Of a DNA stretch of 64,000 bases, positions 6,922-15,704 are shown piece by piece. Positions within the stretch are counted from its first letter, which is position 1. Each line of letters starts with the position of its first letter. The stretch is from Paludibacter sp963677275 (GTDB lineage Bacteria > Bacteroidota > Bacteroidia > Bacteroidales > Paludibacteraceae): contig OY781920.1 of NCBI GenBank assembly GCA_963677275.1, forward strand, positions 248,001 to 312,000. The letters are read 5' to 3'. The notes under the pieces are model-generated. The model saw only the letters and a program-made list of their open reading frames with translations. It was not told the DNA's origin and did not search any database. Made by a program: the position numbers and the translations under genes.

Positions 6922-9228
6922 TCAACGCTCAATTTCCTCCTGACTTTCGCTTTCAATCCGTATGAGTTTTTTCCTTAAATACAACTCTATTGCCGGACCT
7001 TTAATGTTTGATATTATTGTTCGGTGTTTTTCAACCTTTATATTCAGCTGATTGGACCGGAATAAAATATTAAATGCAAAAGCATTCCATTTTTCCGGAA
7101 TCTGAGGGTTGAAATGAAGTTTGTTATCCTTCACACGCATGCCGCCAAATCCCTGAACAATGGCGAGCCAGGTGCCGGCCATACTGGTGATATGGAGTCC
7201 ATCGGCTACTTCGTTGTTGTAATCATCCAAATCCAGCCGGGCGGTACGTAAATACAGGTCGTAAGCTTTTTGTTTGTCGCCTACGGCACTGGCAACAATT
7301 GAATGCGTACACGGCGACAAGGACGACTCGTGAACAGTAAGCGGTTCATAAAATTCGAAATTTCGCTTGATAATTTCCTTGTCGAAATGATCTTCGAAAA
7401 AATAAAGTCCCTGTACCACATCGGCTTGCTTGATGAGTGAAGAGCGGAGGATACGGTCCCAACTCCAGTGCTGCATTACCGGACGTTGACTTTCGGGAAT
7501 GTCGTTGGCCGGAGTGAGCGATTTGTCAAGAAATCCATCCTGCTGAAGAAAGATGCCAAGTTCTTTGTTTTCGGGGAAGTACATGTTTTCGATGATGTCT
7601 TTCCAGCGGAAAATTTCATCGCTTGAAAATGCTATTTCCTGTGTGAGGTCTTCAAAAGCATGAAAATTGCTTTTCTTTACCTTTTCGATGCTCTCGATTG
7701 TATATTTCAGACACCAAATGGCTATGTAGTTAGTAAACCAGTTGTTGTTTATATTGTTTTCGTACATGTTCGGCCCTGTCACTCCGAGGATCACATATTT
7801 TTTCTTTTCTGTAGAAACACTTACTCGCTGACTCCAGAAGCGGGAAATGGCAATAAGAACGCGCAATCCGTAATCGGCAAGGTAGTTTTCATCGCCTGTG
7901 TATCGTATGTAATTGTAGATGGCATAGGCCATTATTCCGTTGCGATGAATTTCTTCGAAAGTCATTTCCCATTCGTTGTAACTTTCTACCCCGTTGAAGG
8001 TGGCTACCGGGAAAAGGGCCGCCCCATTTGTGAAGCCCAGTTTTTCGGCATTCAGAATGGCTTTCGGAAGATGTCTGAAGCGGTAAAGCAACAGGTTTTT
8101 TGAAACATTCTGAGGTGATGTACAAAGATAAAAAGGAATGCAAATGGCCTCGGTGTCCCAGCGGGTGGCTCCTGAATATTTTTCGCCTGTAAAACCTTTG
8201 GGGCTAATGTTCAGGCGTGCATCGTTGCCGTTGTAAGTCTGATTCAACTGAAAAATACTATAACGAATGGCTTGTTGAGCTGCAATGTCGCTGTCGATAA
8301 TTACGTCGGACTGCAACCATTTTTCTTCCCATACCTTTACATGTTCTTCGAAAAGCTGGTTCCAACCTTTCTTTTTGGCGTTACGAGCCATTGCGCAGGC
8401 GCGTTGGGTCAGTTCTTCGCGTGGATGATTGAGCGAACTTATTACTGCTACATATTTATTGAGACACACTGTGTCGCCAATCCGAATGTCGGTGCCAACG
8501 CTAAAGCCGGCTACTTTTTCTTTTTCTATTTTTGTTGGATTGACGTTGAGCAGTTCGTTGTTTTTATAAAACGAATAGGTCAGTGCGGCGCAAACATGAA
8601 AATCCATGCGGCGGGTTTGGGCCCATAGATGCGAAACATCCTGTTCGGTTTTAGTTTGTAAAACATTCCAGAATGGTTCGTCGTAGTTGGTGAAACTGTT
8701 TCGAACATCGCCATCGATTAATGGTAAAAAAGAAATACGACCTTCGAAATTCAATGACTTGACGGTGTAGCTGATGGCTCCGATCTCGGTTTCGGCCATG
8801 CTCAGAAACCGGCGAACACTTACCTGTATGCGATGCCCTTTGAAATTGGTAGCTTCGAATGAACGTTCGAGAAAACCTTCGCGCATATTCAGCGTGCGTC
8901 GGAAATCTTTGATGTCCCAGTCGGCAAGATCGAGTCGGTTGTCGTTGAGGCGCACACTTATCACTGTCCAGTTCGGGGCATTTACAATTTTATCGTTGGT
9001 GTCGGAATACCCGTTTTTCCAGTTGCCATGTTCGGCACGCTCGGGATAGTAAATACCGGCAATGTACGAACCCAGCATGGTTTCGCCTGAATAATGTTCT
9101 TCGAAATTGGCACGCTGACCAATCTGACCGTTTCCAAGGCTGAAAATACTCTCGGAAGCAAGTTGTTTGTTTTGATGAAAACCCTCTTCAATAATGCACC
9201 AGGGGTCGGTTTGAAGGTATTTGTTCAT
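6922..9228 (-). CDS. GH65 disaccharide phosphorylase, probably maltose phosphorylase, 768 aa
   Basis: GH65 phosphorylases split an alpha-glucosyl disaccharide with phosphate into beta-glucose 1-phosphate and glucose. The N-terminal beta-sandwich (1 to about 270), the linker and the (alpha/alpha)6 barrel are all present. RWDTEAICIPFYL (356-368) is the family sugar-binding motif. EMTFEEIHRNG (421-431) holds the acid catalyst, Glu425 or Glu426. The length is normal. Maltose is inferred as substrate from the amylase, SusCD and MFS neighbours; trehalose or kojibiose phosphorylases share the fold. No beta-phosphoglucomutase gene, the usual partner, is in the window. There is no signal peptide, so the enzyme is cytoplasmic. 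It follows the MFS gene after a repeat-filled gap of 140 bases. Confidence 0.9.
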   Translation of the reverse strand: MNKYLQTDPWCIIEEGFHQNKQLASESIFSLGNGQIGQRANFEEHYSGETMLGSYIAGIYYPERAEHGNWKNGYSDTNDKIVNAPNWTVISVRLNDNRLDLADWDIKDFRRTLNMREGFLERSFEATNFKGHRIQVSVRRFLSMAETEIGAISYTVKSLNFEGRISFLPLIDGDVRNSFTNYDEPFWNVLQTKTEQDVSHLWAQTRRMDFHVCAALTYSFYKNNELLNVNPTKIEKEKVAGFSVGTDIRIGDTVCLNKYVAVISSLNHPREELTQRACAMARNAKKKGWNQLFEEHVKVWEEKWLQSDVIIDSDIAAQQAIRYSIFQLNQTYNGNDARLNISPKGFTGEKYSGATRWDTEAICIPFYLCTSPQNVSKNLLLYRFRHLPKAILNAEKLGFTNGAALFPVATFNGVESYNEWEMTFEEIHRNGIMAYAIYNYIRYTGDENYLADYGLRVLIAISRFWSQRVSVSTEKKKYVILGVTGPNMYENNINNNWFTNYIAIWCLKYTIESIEKVKKSNFHAFEDLTQEIAFSSDEIFRWKDIIENMYFPENKELGIFLQQDGFLDKSLTPANDIPESQRPVMQHWSWDRILRSSLIKQADVVQGLYFFEDHFDKEIIKRNFEFYEPLTVHESSLSPCTHSIVASAVGDKQKAYDLYLRTARLDLDDYNNEVADGLHITSMAGTWLAIVQGFGGMRVKDNKLHFNPQIPEKWNAFAFNILFRSNQLNIKVEKHRTIISNIKGPAIELYLRKKLIRIESESQEEIER

Positions 9229-9243
9229 AATATTATGTTATTA

Positions 9244-9360
9244 GTTTCGTGTTTCGTGTTTCGAGTTTTGAGTTTCGTGTTTCGAGTTCCGGGTTATGAT
9301 AGTTGACAATTCAACGATTCAACGATTCAACAGTTCAACGATTTAACGATTCAACAGTTG
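9244..9360. repeat. Heptamer and decamer simple repeats
   Basis: Bases 9244-9295 are degenerate heptamers (GTTTCGT, GTTTCGA, ending GTTCCGGGTT) of the same family as the arrays at 10689 and 11241. Bases 9307-9360 are degenerate decamers (TCAACGATTC, TCAACAGT). They fill the gap between the GH65 and MFS genes, and no promoter is visible inside. Confidence 0.8.
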
Positions 9361-9368
9361 TCCGGAGA

Positions 9369-10742
9369 CTATTGACCGTCTTGTCTTTGTTCTTTACTCT
9401 TTATTCCATGCGCTTCGTTCTGTTCTTTAATCAACAGCGATAAACCACTTGCTATGATAAATGAAACTCCCGCCATGACAATGCATAAAACAGGGTTATC
9501 GTTGAACCAGTATTTTAAAATAAGTCCGGAAGTAATTCCGCTTACAATTTGCGGAATAGTGATGGACATATTGAACAATCCCATGTACATTCCCATTTGG
9601 CGGGGAGGTAGTGAGTTGGCAAGCATGGCATAGGGCATTGATAAAATACTTGCCCAGGCTATGCCGATGCCTATCATTGGAATGATCAGGTAATCGGAAT
9701 CGTTGAAAACAAGAAACGAAAGCAATGATATTCCACCTATCATTAATGCAATGGCATGCGTTCGTTTTTTTGTAAGTCGTTTGGCTAAAACAGGTAACGA
9801 CAATGCCAATACGGCTGAAATACCATTGTAAATGCCAAATAGTATTCCCACCCAATTGCCTGCTTCCTGAAAAGCTTCCGAGTTAGGGTCGCTGGTGCCG
9901 AAGTATTTTAATGCTACTGCCGGTGTAGTGTACACCCACATCGAAAACAAGGCAAACCACGAGAAAAATTGTACCAACAGAAGCTGAATCATTACCGGCG
10001 GAATAAAAAATTTCTGCTTCTGTTCTACGGGTTCGTTCTCAATCAGCTTTTCGGGTGGATATTCCGAAGTACTGAATATTGTCCACAAAATAGTGAAAAT
10101 AAGTACGGCGGCTCCAATGTAAAAAGAATAAGTCACATTGTCGGGAATCAAACCATCGGCACCGGCTTCTTTGGCTACTCCAAACCAGTTCCCCAAAACA
10201 TAGGGCAACCAAGAACCAATCACGGCACCTATACCGATTAATAATGTTTGAATTGAGAACCCTAGTGTATGTTGTTCCTCAGGCAATTTGTCGGCCACCA
10301 AAGCTCTGAAAGGTTCCATGGAAATATTGATGGACGCATCCATGATCATCAGCAAACCACCGCCCACAAACATAGGTGCAATAAAACCCGATAGATGGGG
10401 CGCATTGGGCATTAACACAAGAGCAATGCTTGTAAGAATGGCGCCAACAAGGAAATACGGGCGTCGGCGGCCTAATTTTGTCCAGGTGCGGTCGCTCAAG
10501 TAACCAATAATCGGCTGAATGATCATGCCTGTGAGTGGCGCTACTAACCAAAACCAGCTCAGATGGTGCACATCGGCGCCAAAAGTCATAAGAATGCGCG
10601 ATGCGCTTCCGTTTTGCAGCGCAAAGCCAAATTGAATTCCGAGAAATCCGAAACTCATGTTCCATATTTGCCAAAAAGAGAGGCGAGGCTTCGGGTTCCG
10701 GGTTTCGGGTTTCGGGTTCCGGGTTTCGGGTTTATTCTCCAT
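9369..10742 (-). CDS. MFS sugar transporter (SLC45/GPH-like), 457 aa
   Basis: This is a twelve-helix inner-membrane symporter, probably importing maltose or short maltodextrins. The first conserved block (LSFWQIWNMSFGFLGIQFGF) and the loop motif DRTWTKLGRRRPYFLVGA are typical of the SLC45-like bacterial sugar transporters next to GH13 and GH65 genes. I choose the ATG at 10742. Upstream in-frame codons would use TTG and lie inside the preceding gene. Residues 4-19 (two copies of ETRNPKP) are encoded by a simple heptamer DNA repeat and are not part of the family, so the N-terminus was rebuilt by repeat insertion. The start overlaps the stop of the four-helix-bundle gene by 11 bases, suggesting coupled translation. 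Confidence 0.9.
   Translation of the reverse strand: MENKPETRNPKPETRNPKPRLSFWQIWNMSFGFLGIQFGFALQNGSASRILMTFGADVHHLSWFWLVAPLTGMIIQPIIGYLSDRTWTKLGRRRPYFLVGAILTSIALVLMPNAPHLSGFIAPMFVGGGLLMIMDASINISMEPFRALVADKLPEEQHTLGFSIQTLLIGIGAVIGSWLPYVLGNWFGVAKEAGADGLIPDNVTYSFYIGAAVLIFTILWTIFSTSEYPPEKLIENEPVEQKQKFFIPPVMIQLLLVQFFSWFALFSMWVYTTPAVALKYFGTSDPNSEAFQEAGNWVGILFGIYNGISAVLALSLPVLAKRLTKKRTHAIALMIGGISLLSFLVFNDSDYLIIPMIGIGIAWASILSMPYAMLANSLPPRQMGMYMGLFNMSITIPQIVSGITSGLILKYWFNDNPVLCIVMAGVSFIIASGLSLLIKEQNEAHGIKSKEQRQDGQ
10689..10733. repeat. GGGTTTC/GGGTTCC heptamer array, left arm
   Basis: G-rich heptamers on the plus strand overlap the 5' end of the MFS gene. Bases 10695-10725 are the exact reverse complement of 11254-11284, forming a perfect 31-bp inverted repeat around the four-helix-bundle gene. 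Confidence 0.9.
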
Positions 10743-11163
10743 TATATTGTTCTGTGTTTTTATGCTCAATGTTATTTTTGTATTTCACTCCTTTGTATTC
10801 GGAACTTCTCAGATAGCTAATAAATTTACCTAATTTTGCTGACAATAAATTTGTCTCTTTGGTCAAAAACTCAAACTCTTCCTGATTAATATATCCATAA
10901 TCAAAAGCCCGGTAAGTTTGTGAGCGAACTTCGCCAATTGAGCCTTTTGAAATTGTCAGGAAATTGATAAATTCTTTATTTCCTTCTCTTTCAAAACCCT
11001 CCGCGATATTATCCATTACAGATCCGCTCGAACGTTTCATTTGATCTTTTAAAGAATAGTCTTTCGAAAAATACTCTTTATTTGTAATGCAATAAACAAA
11101 TTTGCATATTTCTCTGGATTGTTTCCAGACATCTAAATCCTCAAATCGTTGAATGGTAGCCAT
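10732..11163 (-). CDS. Four-helix-bundle protein (23S rRNA intervening-sequence family), 143 aa
   Basis: The sequence FEDLDVWKQSREICKFVY at the N-terminus, then QMKRSSGSVMDNIAEGFER and a long final helix, is diagnostic of the small four-helix-bundle family. That family was first seen encoded in intervening sequences of 23S rRNA; its role is unknown. The ATG at 11163 is preferred because family members begin about eight residues before the LDVWK block. The stop codon overlaps the MFS start. Nothing links it to sugar use. It is enclosed by inverted heptamer arrays and is probably an inserted cassette gene. Confidence 0.88.
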   Translation of the reverse strand: MATIQRFEDLDVWKQSREICKFVYCITNKEYFSKDYSLKDQMKRSSGSVMDNIAEGFEREGNKEFINFLTISKGSIGEVRSQTYRAFDYGYINQEEFEFLTKETNLLSAKLGKFISYLRSSEYKGVKYKNNIEHKNTEQYNGE

Positions 11164-11240
11164 AGCGAAAATCATTGTGATTAAAATTCTCAAATATATG
11201 CCTGTTTACAATCATTAATTCTGTATCAGCGGTCCTTCAA

Positions 11241-11284
11241 ACTCGAAACCCGGAACCCGGAACCCGAAACCCGAAACCCGGAAC
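11241..11284. repeat. GGAACCC/GAAACCC heptamer array, right arm
   Basis: C-rich heptamers on the plus strand lie between the lacI stop and the four-helix-bundle gene. Bases 11254-11284 pair perfectly with 10695-10725. Confidence 0.9.
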
Positions 11285-11288
11285 GCTT

Positions 11289-12299
11289 TTATTTCGTCGT
11301 CCCTCTGATGATCAGGTTTGTTTTTACTATTTTGTTACTGAATTGTCCCTGTGTTTCGCCGTTTATTTTATCTATCAATAGTTTGGCTGCATGTTTGCCT
11401 ATTTCGAATCCGTGTTGTTCTACCGTGCTGAGCATAGGGTCGCAGGCTTTTGCCAGTTCGCCGTCGGAGAATCCCATAATGGCTACATCTTTTGGTACTT
11501 TTAGTTTAGCGAGTTTGGTGGCATACAGAATGCCGGCAGCACAGTGGTCGTTGATGGCAAAAAAGCCATCTGGCCGATTGGGTCGGTCGAGTATTTCGGG
11601 TGTAATGATGATGGCTTCTTCGCGGGTATCGCAAACGCGGATCAAAGAATCGTCGACAGGGAGATTGTACTTTCTGAGCGCATCCATGTAACCGTTTTTT
11701 CGGTTTTTCGATATTTCGAGATGAAAGGGAGAACTGTAAAAGGCAATCCTTTTACAGCCGGTCTGGATAAGATATTCAACAGCTGCAAAGGCGCCGGCAT
11801 AATCGTCTACTACCACGCGGTCGGTGTTGAGCCCAATACAAATACGGTCGAAGAAAACAAGCGGGATATCGCTATCGATGATATCCTGGAAATGGTCGTA
11901 ATTGGTGGTGTGTTTCGCCAACGAAGCCAGTACTCCAGAAACTCTGGTGGCAACCAGGGCTTTGGTGTTGCGTACTTCTTTTTCGTAGTTTTCGTCCGAT
12001 TGGCAAATAATCACATTATAGCCTTCGGCATTGGCGATTTGTTCGATACCGGAGAGAATGGATGAGAAAAAATAATGTACAATTTCGGGAATAATGACTC
12101 CGATTGTATTGTTTTTGCTCATGCGCAAACTCAATGCTAAGGTGTTGGGCTTATAATTGAAATCTTTGGCGTATTTATTTACAAGGTCTTTGGTATCCTG
12201 ACTAATATCGGGGTGATTCTTCAGTGCACGCGAAACGGTGGAAGGCGAAATGTTGAGCGCACGTGCTATGTCTTTGATCGTAATTTGTGGTTTTTTCAT
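11289..12299 (-). CDS. LacI-family transcriptional regulator of the maltodextrin locus, 336 aa
   Basis: An N-terminal LacI helix-turn-helix (residues 5-30; ITIKDIARALNISPSTVSRA) and hinge (NTLALSLRMSKNNTIGVIIP) precede a periplasmic-binding-protein-like sugar sensor. The length is typical. It begins the minus arm and faces the susCD operon across 402 bases that contain a CGCAA-type palindromic operator at 12502. It most likely represses (or, as with some Bacteroidetes MalR proteins, activates) both arms in response to maltose or a phosphorylated sugar. The effector is inferred from context. Confidence 0.92.
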   Translation of the reverse strand: MKKPQITIKDIARALNISPSTVSRALKNHPDISQDTKDLVNKYAKDFNYKPNTLALSLRMSKNNTIGVIIPEIVHYFFSSILSGIEQIANAEGYNVIICQSDENYEKEVRNTKALVATRVSGVLASLAKHTTNYDHFQDIIDSDIPLVFFDRICIGLNTDRVVVDDYAGAFAAVEYLIQTGCKRIAFYSSPFHLEISKNRKNGYMDALRKYNLPVDDSLIRVCDTREEAIIITPEILDRPNRPDGFFAINDHCAAGILYATKLAKLKVPKDVAIMGFSDGELAKACDPMLSTVEQHGFEIGKHAAKLLIDKINGETQGQFSNKIVKTNLIIRGTTK

Positions 12300-12441
12300 T
12301 GTTGGAATTTGTATTGAAAAAAGACTGTGAAAATCGAATTAAAAAACTTAAAAATTGTAAATATCAGAATGTGAGCAGATTGATTCAATAAAATAATTTG
12401 CTTTTAAATTGCTGAGTTCTAAGTCTCCAATTATCTGTTTA

Positions 12442-12449
12442 CAAAAGTA
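12442..12449 (-). promoter_or_regulatory. -7 element for the lacI arm
   Basis: TACTTTTG on the minus strand matches TAnnTTTG. It lies about 145 bases upstream of the lacI start, leaving a long leader. Confidence 0.4.
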
Positions 12450-12501
12450 TAATACTTTATTTGAATAAAAAATTATTTCTAAAAAAAAATACAAATTAAT
12501 C

Positions 12502-12515
12502 CGCAAACGATTGCG
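12502..12515. promoter_or_regulatory. Putative LacI-family operator
   Basis: CGCAAACGATTGCG is a 14-bp palindrome with a central CG and one mismatched pair, the standard form of LacI-family operators. It lies about 55 bases upstream of the susC -7 element and between the divergent arms. The gap 12300-12701 holds this site and two promoter candidates; the rest is AT-rich leader. Confidence 0.7.
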
Positions 12516-12547
12516 TAAAAAATTAATCGTATTAGCACAAACAAAGA

Positions 12548-12577
12548 TTGCAATTGTATTTTATTAATCTATTTTTG
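12548..12577 (+). promoter_or_regulatory. Promoter of the susC operon
   Basis: TATTTTTG (12570-12577) matches the -7 consensus TAnnTTTG, and TTG at 12548-12550 lies 19 bases upstream, the usual spacing. The resulting leader of about 115 bases runs to the susC ATG. Confidence 0.55.
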
Positions 12578-12701
12578 TGCGTATAAAATCACAACGTCGG
12601 AGGGTCGGGTATAATAGTAGTATAAAAACCAGACTGTTAAGATGAAGTAATTTTATATAGAAATAAATAAATAAAGTTTCAACCTTAAAAAAAATTAATG
12701 C

Positions 12702-15680
12702 ATGAAGTACACAAACTTTAAGCTTAAATTACGTGCGTCTTTAGCCGTTTTTGTGATGTTGTTTTTTTGCGTTTCAGTGAATGCACAAAAGCTATCATTG
12801 ACCGGTGTAGTCAGAGACGCTGTAAGTGGGGAGCCTATCCTCGGAGCTAACATTCTTGAAAAAGGAACCACCAATGGTACAATTACCAATTTTGATGGTG
12901 AATTTAGTCTTACTCTTTCCCCCAATGCTACCCTGGTAGTAAAATATGTTGGTTATCAACCGCAGGAAATTCAAGTGGCAGGTCAAAAAAGCATTGTAGT
13001 TAATTTACGAGAAGATGCTGTTGTACTCGGAGAAGTAGTAGCCATTGGTTACGCTACTGTGAAAAAAAACGATGCCACAGGTTCCATTACGGCCATCAAA
13101 CCTGACAAATTGAACAAAGGGTTAACTACCAATGCGCAAGACATGATCACCGGTAAAATTGCCGGAGTAAATGTAACTTCCAACGGTGGAGCTCCGGGTG
13201 CCGGTGCTACTATTCGTATCCGTGGAGGTTCATCCCTTTCGGCAAGTAACGATCCACTGATTGTTATCGATGGACTGACAATCGACAACGAAGGGATCAA
13301 AGGTGTATCGAATCCGTTAAGTACGATCAATCCAAACGATATTGAGTCATTTACAGTGCTTAAAGATGCTTCGGCTACAGCTATTTATGGTTCGCGTGCA
13401 TCAAATGGTGTTATTATAATTACTACAAAAAGAGGTGAAAAAGGATCGAAGCCACGTATCACCTACGATGGCAATATGTCAGTTGGGGTAGTTGGTAAAA
13501 CACTCGATGTATTATCAGGAGATGAATATCGCGACTATGTGACCAAACTATACGGTACTAATAGCGAAGCCTACAATGCTTTAGGTACTGCTAATACCGA
13601 TTGGCAAAGTCAGATTTATCGTACAGCCATTGGGCACGATCACAGTGTGAGTATTACCGGTGGATTGAAAAGTATGCCTTATCGTGCTTCGGTAGGTTAT
13701 ACCAACCAGAATGGTATTATCAAAACATCTAATTTCGAAAGATTTACGGGTGCATTCAGTATTAATCCTTCATTTTTCGAAGATCATTTAAAATTGAATA
13801 TCAATGCGAAAGGTATGATTGTAAATAACAGGTTTGCTGATCAGGGTGTCATTGGAGCTGCTGCTTCGATGGATCCAACCAAACCTGTTACTTCGAACGA
13901 TGAGCCATATAAAACTACATTTGGTGGTTACTGGCAATGGATTACTTCGGGTACAACATTTAATTCTTTGGCTGTTCAGAATCCTTTGGCTACTTTAACC
14001 TTGAAGGAAGATAAGTCAAATGCTAATAGTTTTATTGGTAATTTCGAAGCTGACTATAAACTTCACTTTTTCCCCGATATGCGTGCTCATTTGAATTTGG
14101 GTATCGACAGATCATACGGAAAACAAGATTTGTATACTCCACTTACAAGTCCGAGCGACAACCAAATGGGACGTACAGGTTTTTCTGATCAGTTAAAAAA
14201 GAACCAAATCCTTACTTTTTTTGTCGATTATGCCAAAGAAGCAGGTCAACACAGCGTTAATGCAATGGCCGGATACGAATGGCAACATTATTATCGCAGT
14301 GGCGAATGGAATTATACAGCATTAGATTTGGTAACAGATCCTTCGGCTCAGGTTTGGAAAACTGAAAACTACCTTGTTTCTTTCTTTGGTAGATTGAACT
14401 ATACTTTTGCAAATAAGTATCTGCTTACAGCTACTGTTCGTAACGATGGCTCTTCACGTTTTGCGCCTGAAACACGTTGGGGTATTTTCCCTTCGTTTGC
14501 TTTTGCTTGGAAAATTATGGAAGAAGATTTCATGAAAGGAAATACAACTTTTTCGGATCTGAAGCTTCGTTTAGGCTATGGAGTAACAGGACAGCAAAAT
14601 ATCAATAATGGTGATTATCCTTATATTCCTACTTACACCCAAAACCAGGAGGGTGCTTATTATCCAATGGATGGAGCATATGTGACCACTTACAGACCGG
14701 GTGCATTTAATAAAAATCTTAAGTGGGAAGAAACAACTACTTATAATGCCGGAATTGATTGGGGAGTGTTGAATAACAGACTGACAGGTACAATAGATTA
14801 TTATCAACGCGTTACCGACGATTTGATAAATATAGTAGATATTCCTGCAGGAACGAACTTCAAAAACCGTGTAATCAGCAATATCGGTTCGCTCGAAAAC
14901 AAAGGGGTAGAAGTTTCTATCACAGGCAAGCCTGTGGTAACCAAAGATCTGCAATGGGATGTAAACTATAATTTTACCTATAACAACAATAAAATCACCA
15001 AGTTAACAACTGGTTCTCAGGAAGGATATTATGTAGCCACCGGAGGAATTTCGGCAGGAACAGGTAATAATGTTCAGGCTCATTCAGTAGGTTATCCTGC
15101 AAGTTCTTTCTACGTTTACGAACAAGTGTATGACAATGGCGGTAAACCAATTGAAGGACTTTATGTTGATAGAAACGGCGATAACGTAATTAATGACGAC
15201 GACAGATACTTCTTCCATAATCCTAATGCTGATTTCACAATGGGCTTTTCTTCAAAACTCATTTATAAAGATTTCGATTTTGGATTTACATTACGTGCAA
15301 GTGTAGGCAACTTTGTGTACAACGATGTGGCTGCTGACGGTGCCAATGTTGGTCAAAGTGGAGTTTGGTCTACTTCCGGATTCCTTGCAAACAAACCACA
15401 ATCGGCATTCGAAACCAATTTTGTGGGTCGTACGAACTGGTATTTTTCTGATTATTATGTTCAGAATGCATCATTCTTACGCTGCGACAATATCACTTTG
15501 GGATATTCATTCAAAAAGGTGCTCAATGTAATTCAGAGTGGACGTCTTTCAGCAACAGTACAGAATCCTTTTGTTATAACCAAATATAAAGGTTTAGATC
15601 CTGAAATTTTTGGCGGAATTGACAATAATGTTTATCCACGTCCTGTCATGACTGTGATTGGGTTAACCCTTAACTTTTAA
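12702..15680 (+). CDS. susC: SusC-like TonB-dependent outer-membrane maltodextrin transporter, 992 aa
   Basis: The order is a signal peptide (1 to about 29, ending VNAQ), a carboxypeptidase-like domain (about 32-105, LTGVVRDAVSGEPILGANI), a TonB-dependent plug (about 120-250) with the SusC hallmark YGSRASNGVIIITTKRG, and a 22-strand barrel ending in a phenylalanine (LTLNF). It moves sugar chains across the outer membrane using TonB energy and forms a lidded pore with SusD. It is the first gene of a four-gene operon, with the susD start 25 bases later. The substrate is inferred from the neighbouring amylase and phosphorylase. Confidence 0.95.
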   Translation: MKYTNFKLKLRASLAVFVMLFFCVSVNAQKLSLTGVVRDAVSGEPILGANILEKGTTNGTITNFDGEFSLTLSPNATLVVKYVGYQPQEIQVAGQKSIVVNLREDAVVLGEVVAIGYATVKKNDATGSITAIKPDKLNKGLTTNAQDMITGKIAGVNVTSNGGAPGAGATIRIRGGSSLSASNDPLIVIDGLTIDNEGIKGVSNPLSTINPNDIESFTVLKDASATAIYGSRASNGVIIITTKRGEKGSKPRITYDGNMSVGVVGKTLDVLSGDEYRDYVTKLYGTNSEAYNALGTANTDWQSQIYRTAIGHDHSVSITGGLKSMPYRASVGYTNQNGIIKTSNFERFTGAFSINPSFFEDHLKLNINAKGMIVNNRFADQGVIGAAASMDPTKPVTSNDEPYKTTFGGYWQWITSGTTFNSLAVQNPLATLTLKEDKSNANSFIGNFEADYKLHFFPDMRAHLNLGIDRSYGKQDLYTPLTSPSDNQMGRTGFSDQLKKNQILTFFVDYAKEAGQHSVNAMAGYEWQHYYRSGEWNYTALDLVTDPSAQVWKTENYLVSFFGRLNYTFANKYLLTATVRNDGSSRFAPETRWGIFPSFAFAWKIMEEDFMKGNTTFSDLKLRLGYGVTGQQNINNGDYPYIPTYTQNQEGAYYPMDGAYVTTYRPGAFNKNLKWEETTTYNAGIDWGVLNNRLTGTIDYYQRVTDDLINIVDIPAGTNFKNRVISNIGSLENKGVEVSITGKPVVTKDLQWDVNYNFTYNNNKITKLTTGSQEGYYVATGGISAGTGNNVQAHSVGYPASSFYVYEQVYDNGGKPIEGLYVDRNGDNVINDDDRYFFHNPNADFTMGFSSKLIYKDFDFGFTLRASVGNFVYNDVAADGANVGQSGVWSTSGFLANKPQSAFETNFVGRTNWYFSDYYVQNASFLRCDNITLGYSFKKVLNVIQSGRLSATVQNPFVITKYKGLDPEIFGGIDNNVYPRPVMTVIGLTLNF

Positions 15681-15704
15681 TAACCCTGTAAAAATAACAA
15701 TATT

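Larger units (their letters stand above)
10695..11284. mobile_element. 590-bp inverted-repeat unit carrying a four-helix-bundle gene
   Basis: Perfect 31-bp inverted heptamer arrays bound a single small gene (10732-11163). The unit begins 4 bases after the lacI stop and ends within the first codons of the MFS gene. This looks like a cassette inserted between two genes that otherwise belong to one operon. No transposase lies within it, so movement would need an enzyme in trans or homologous recombination between arrays. The mobile interpretation is inference; the inverted repeats are seen directly. Confidence 0.55.

Noticed and set aside
9244..11284. Heptamer arrays considered as a CRISPR array
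   Set aside because: Units are 7 bases with no unique spacers and no cas genes nearby, so they are simple-sequence repeats.
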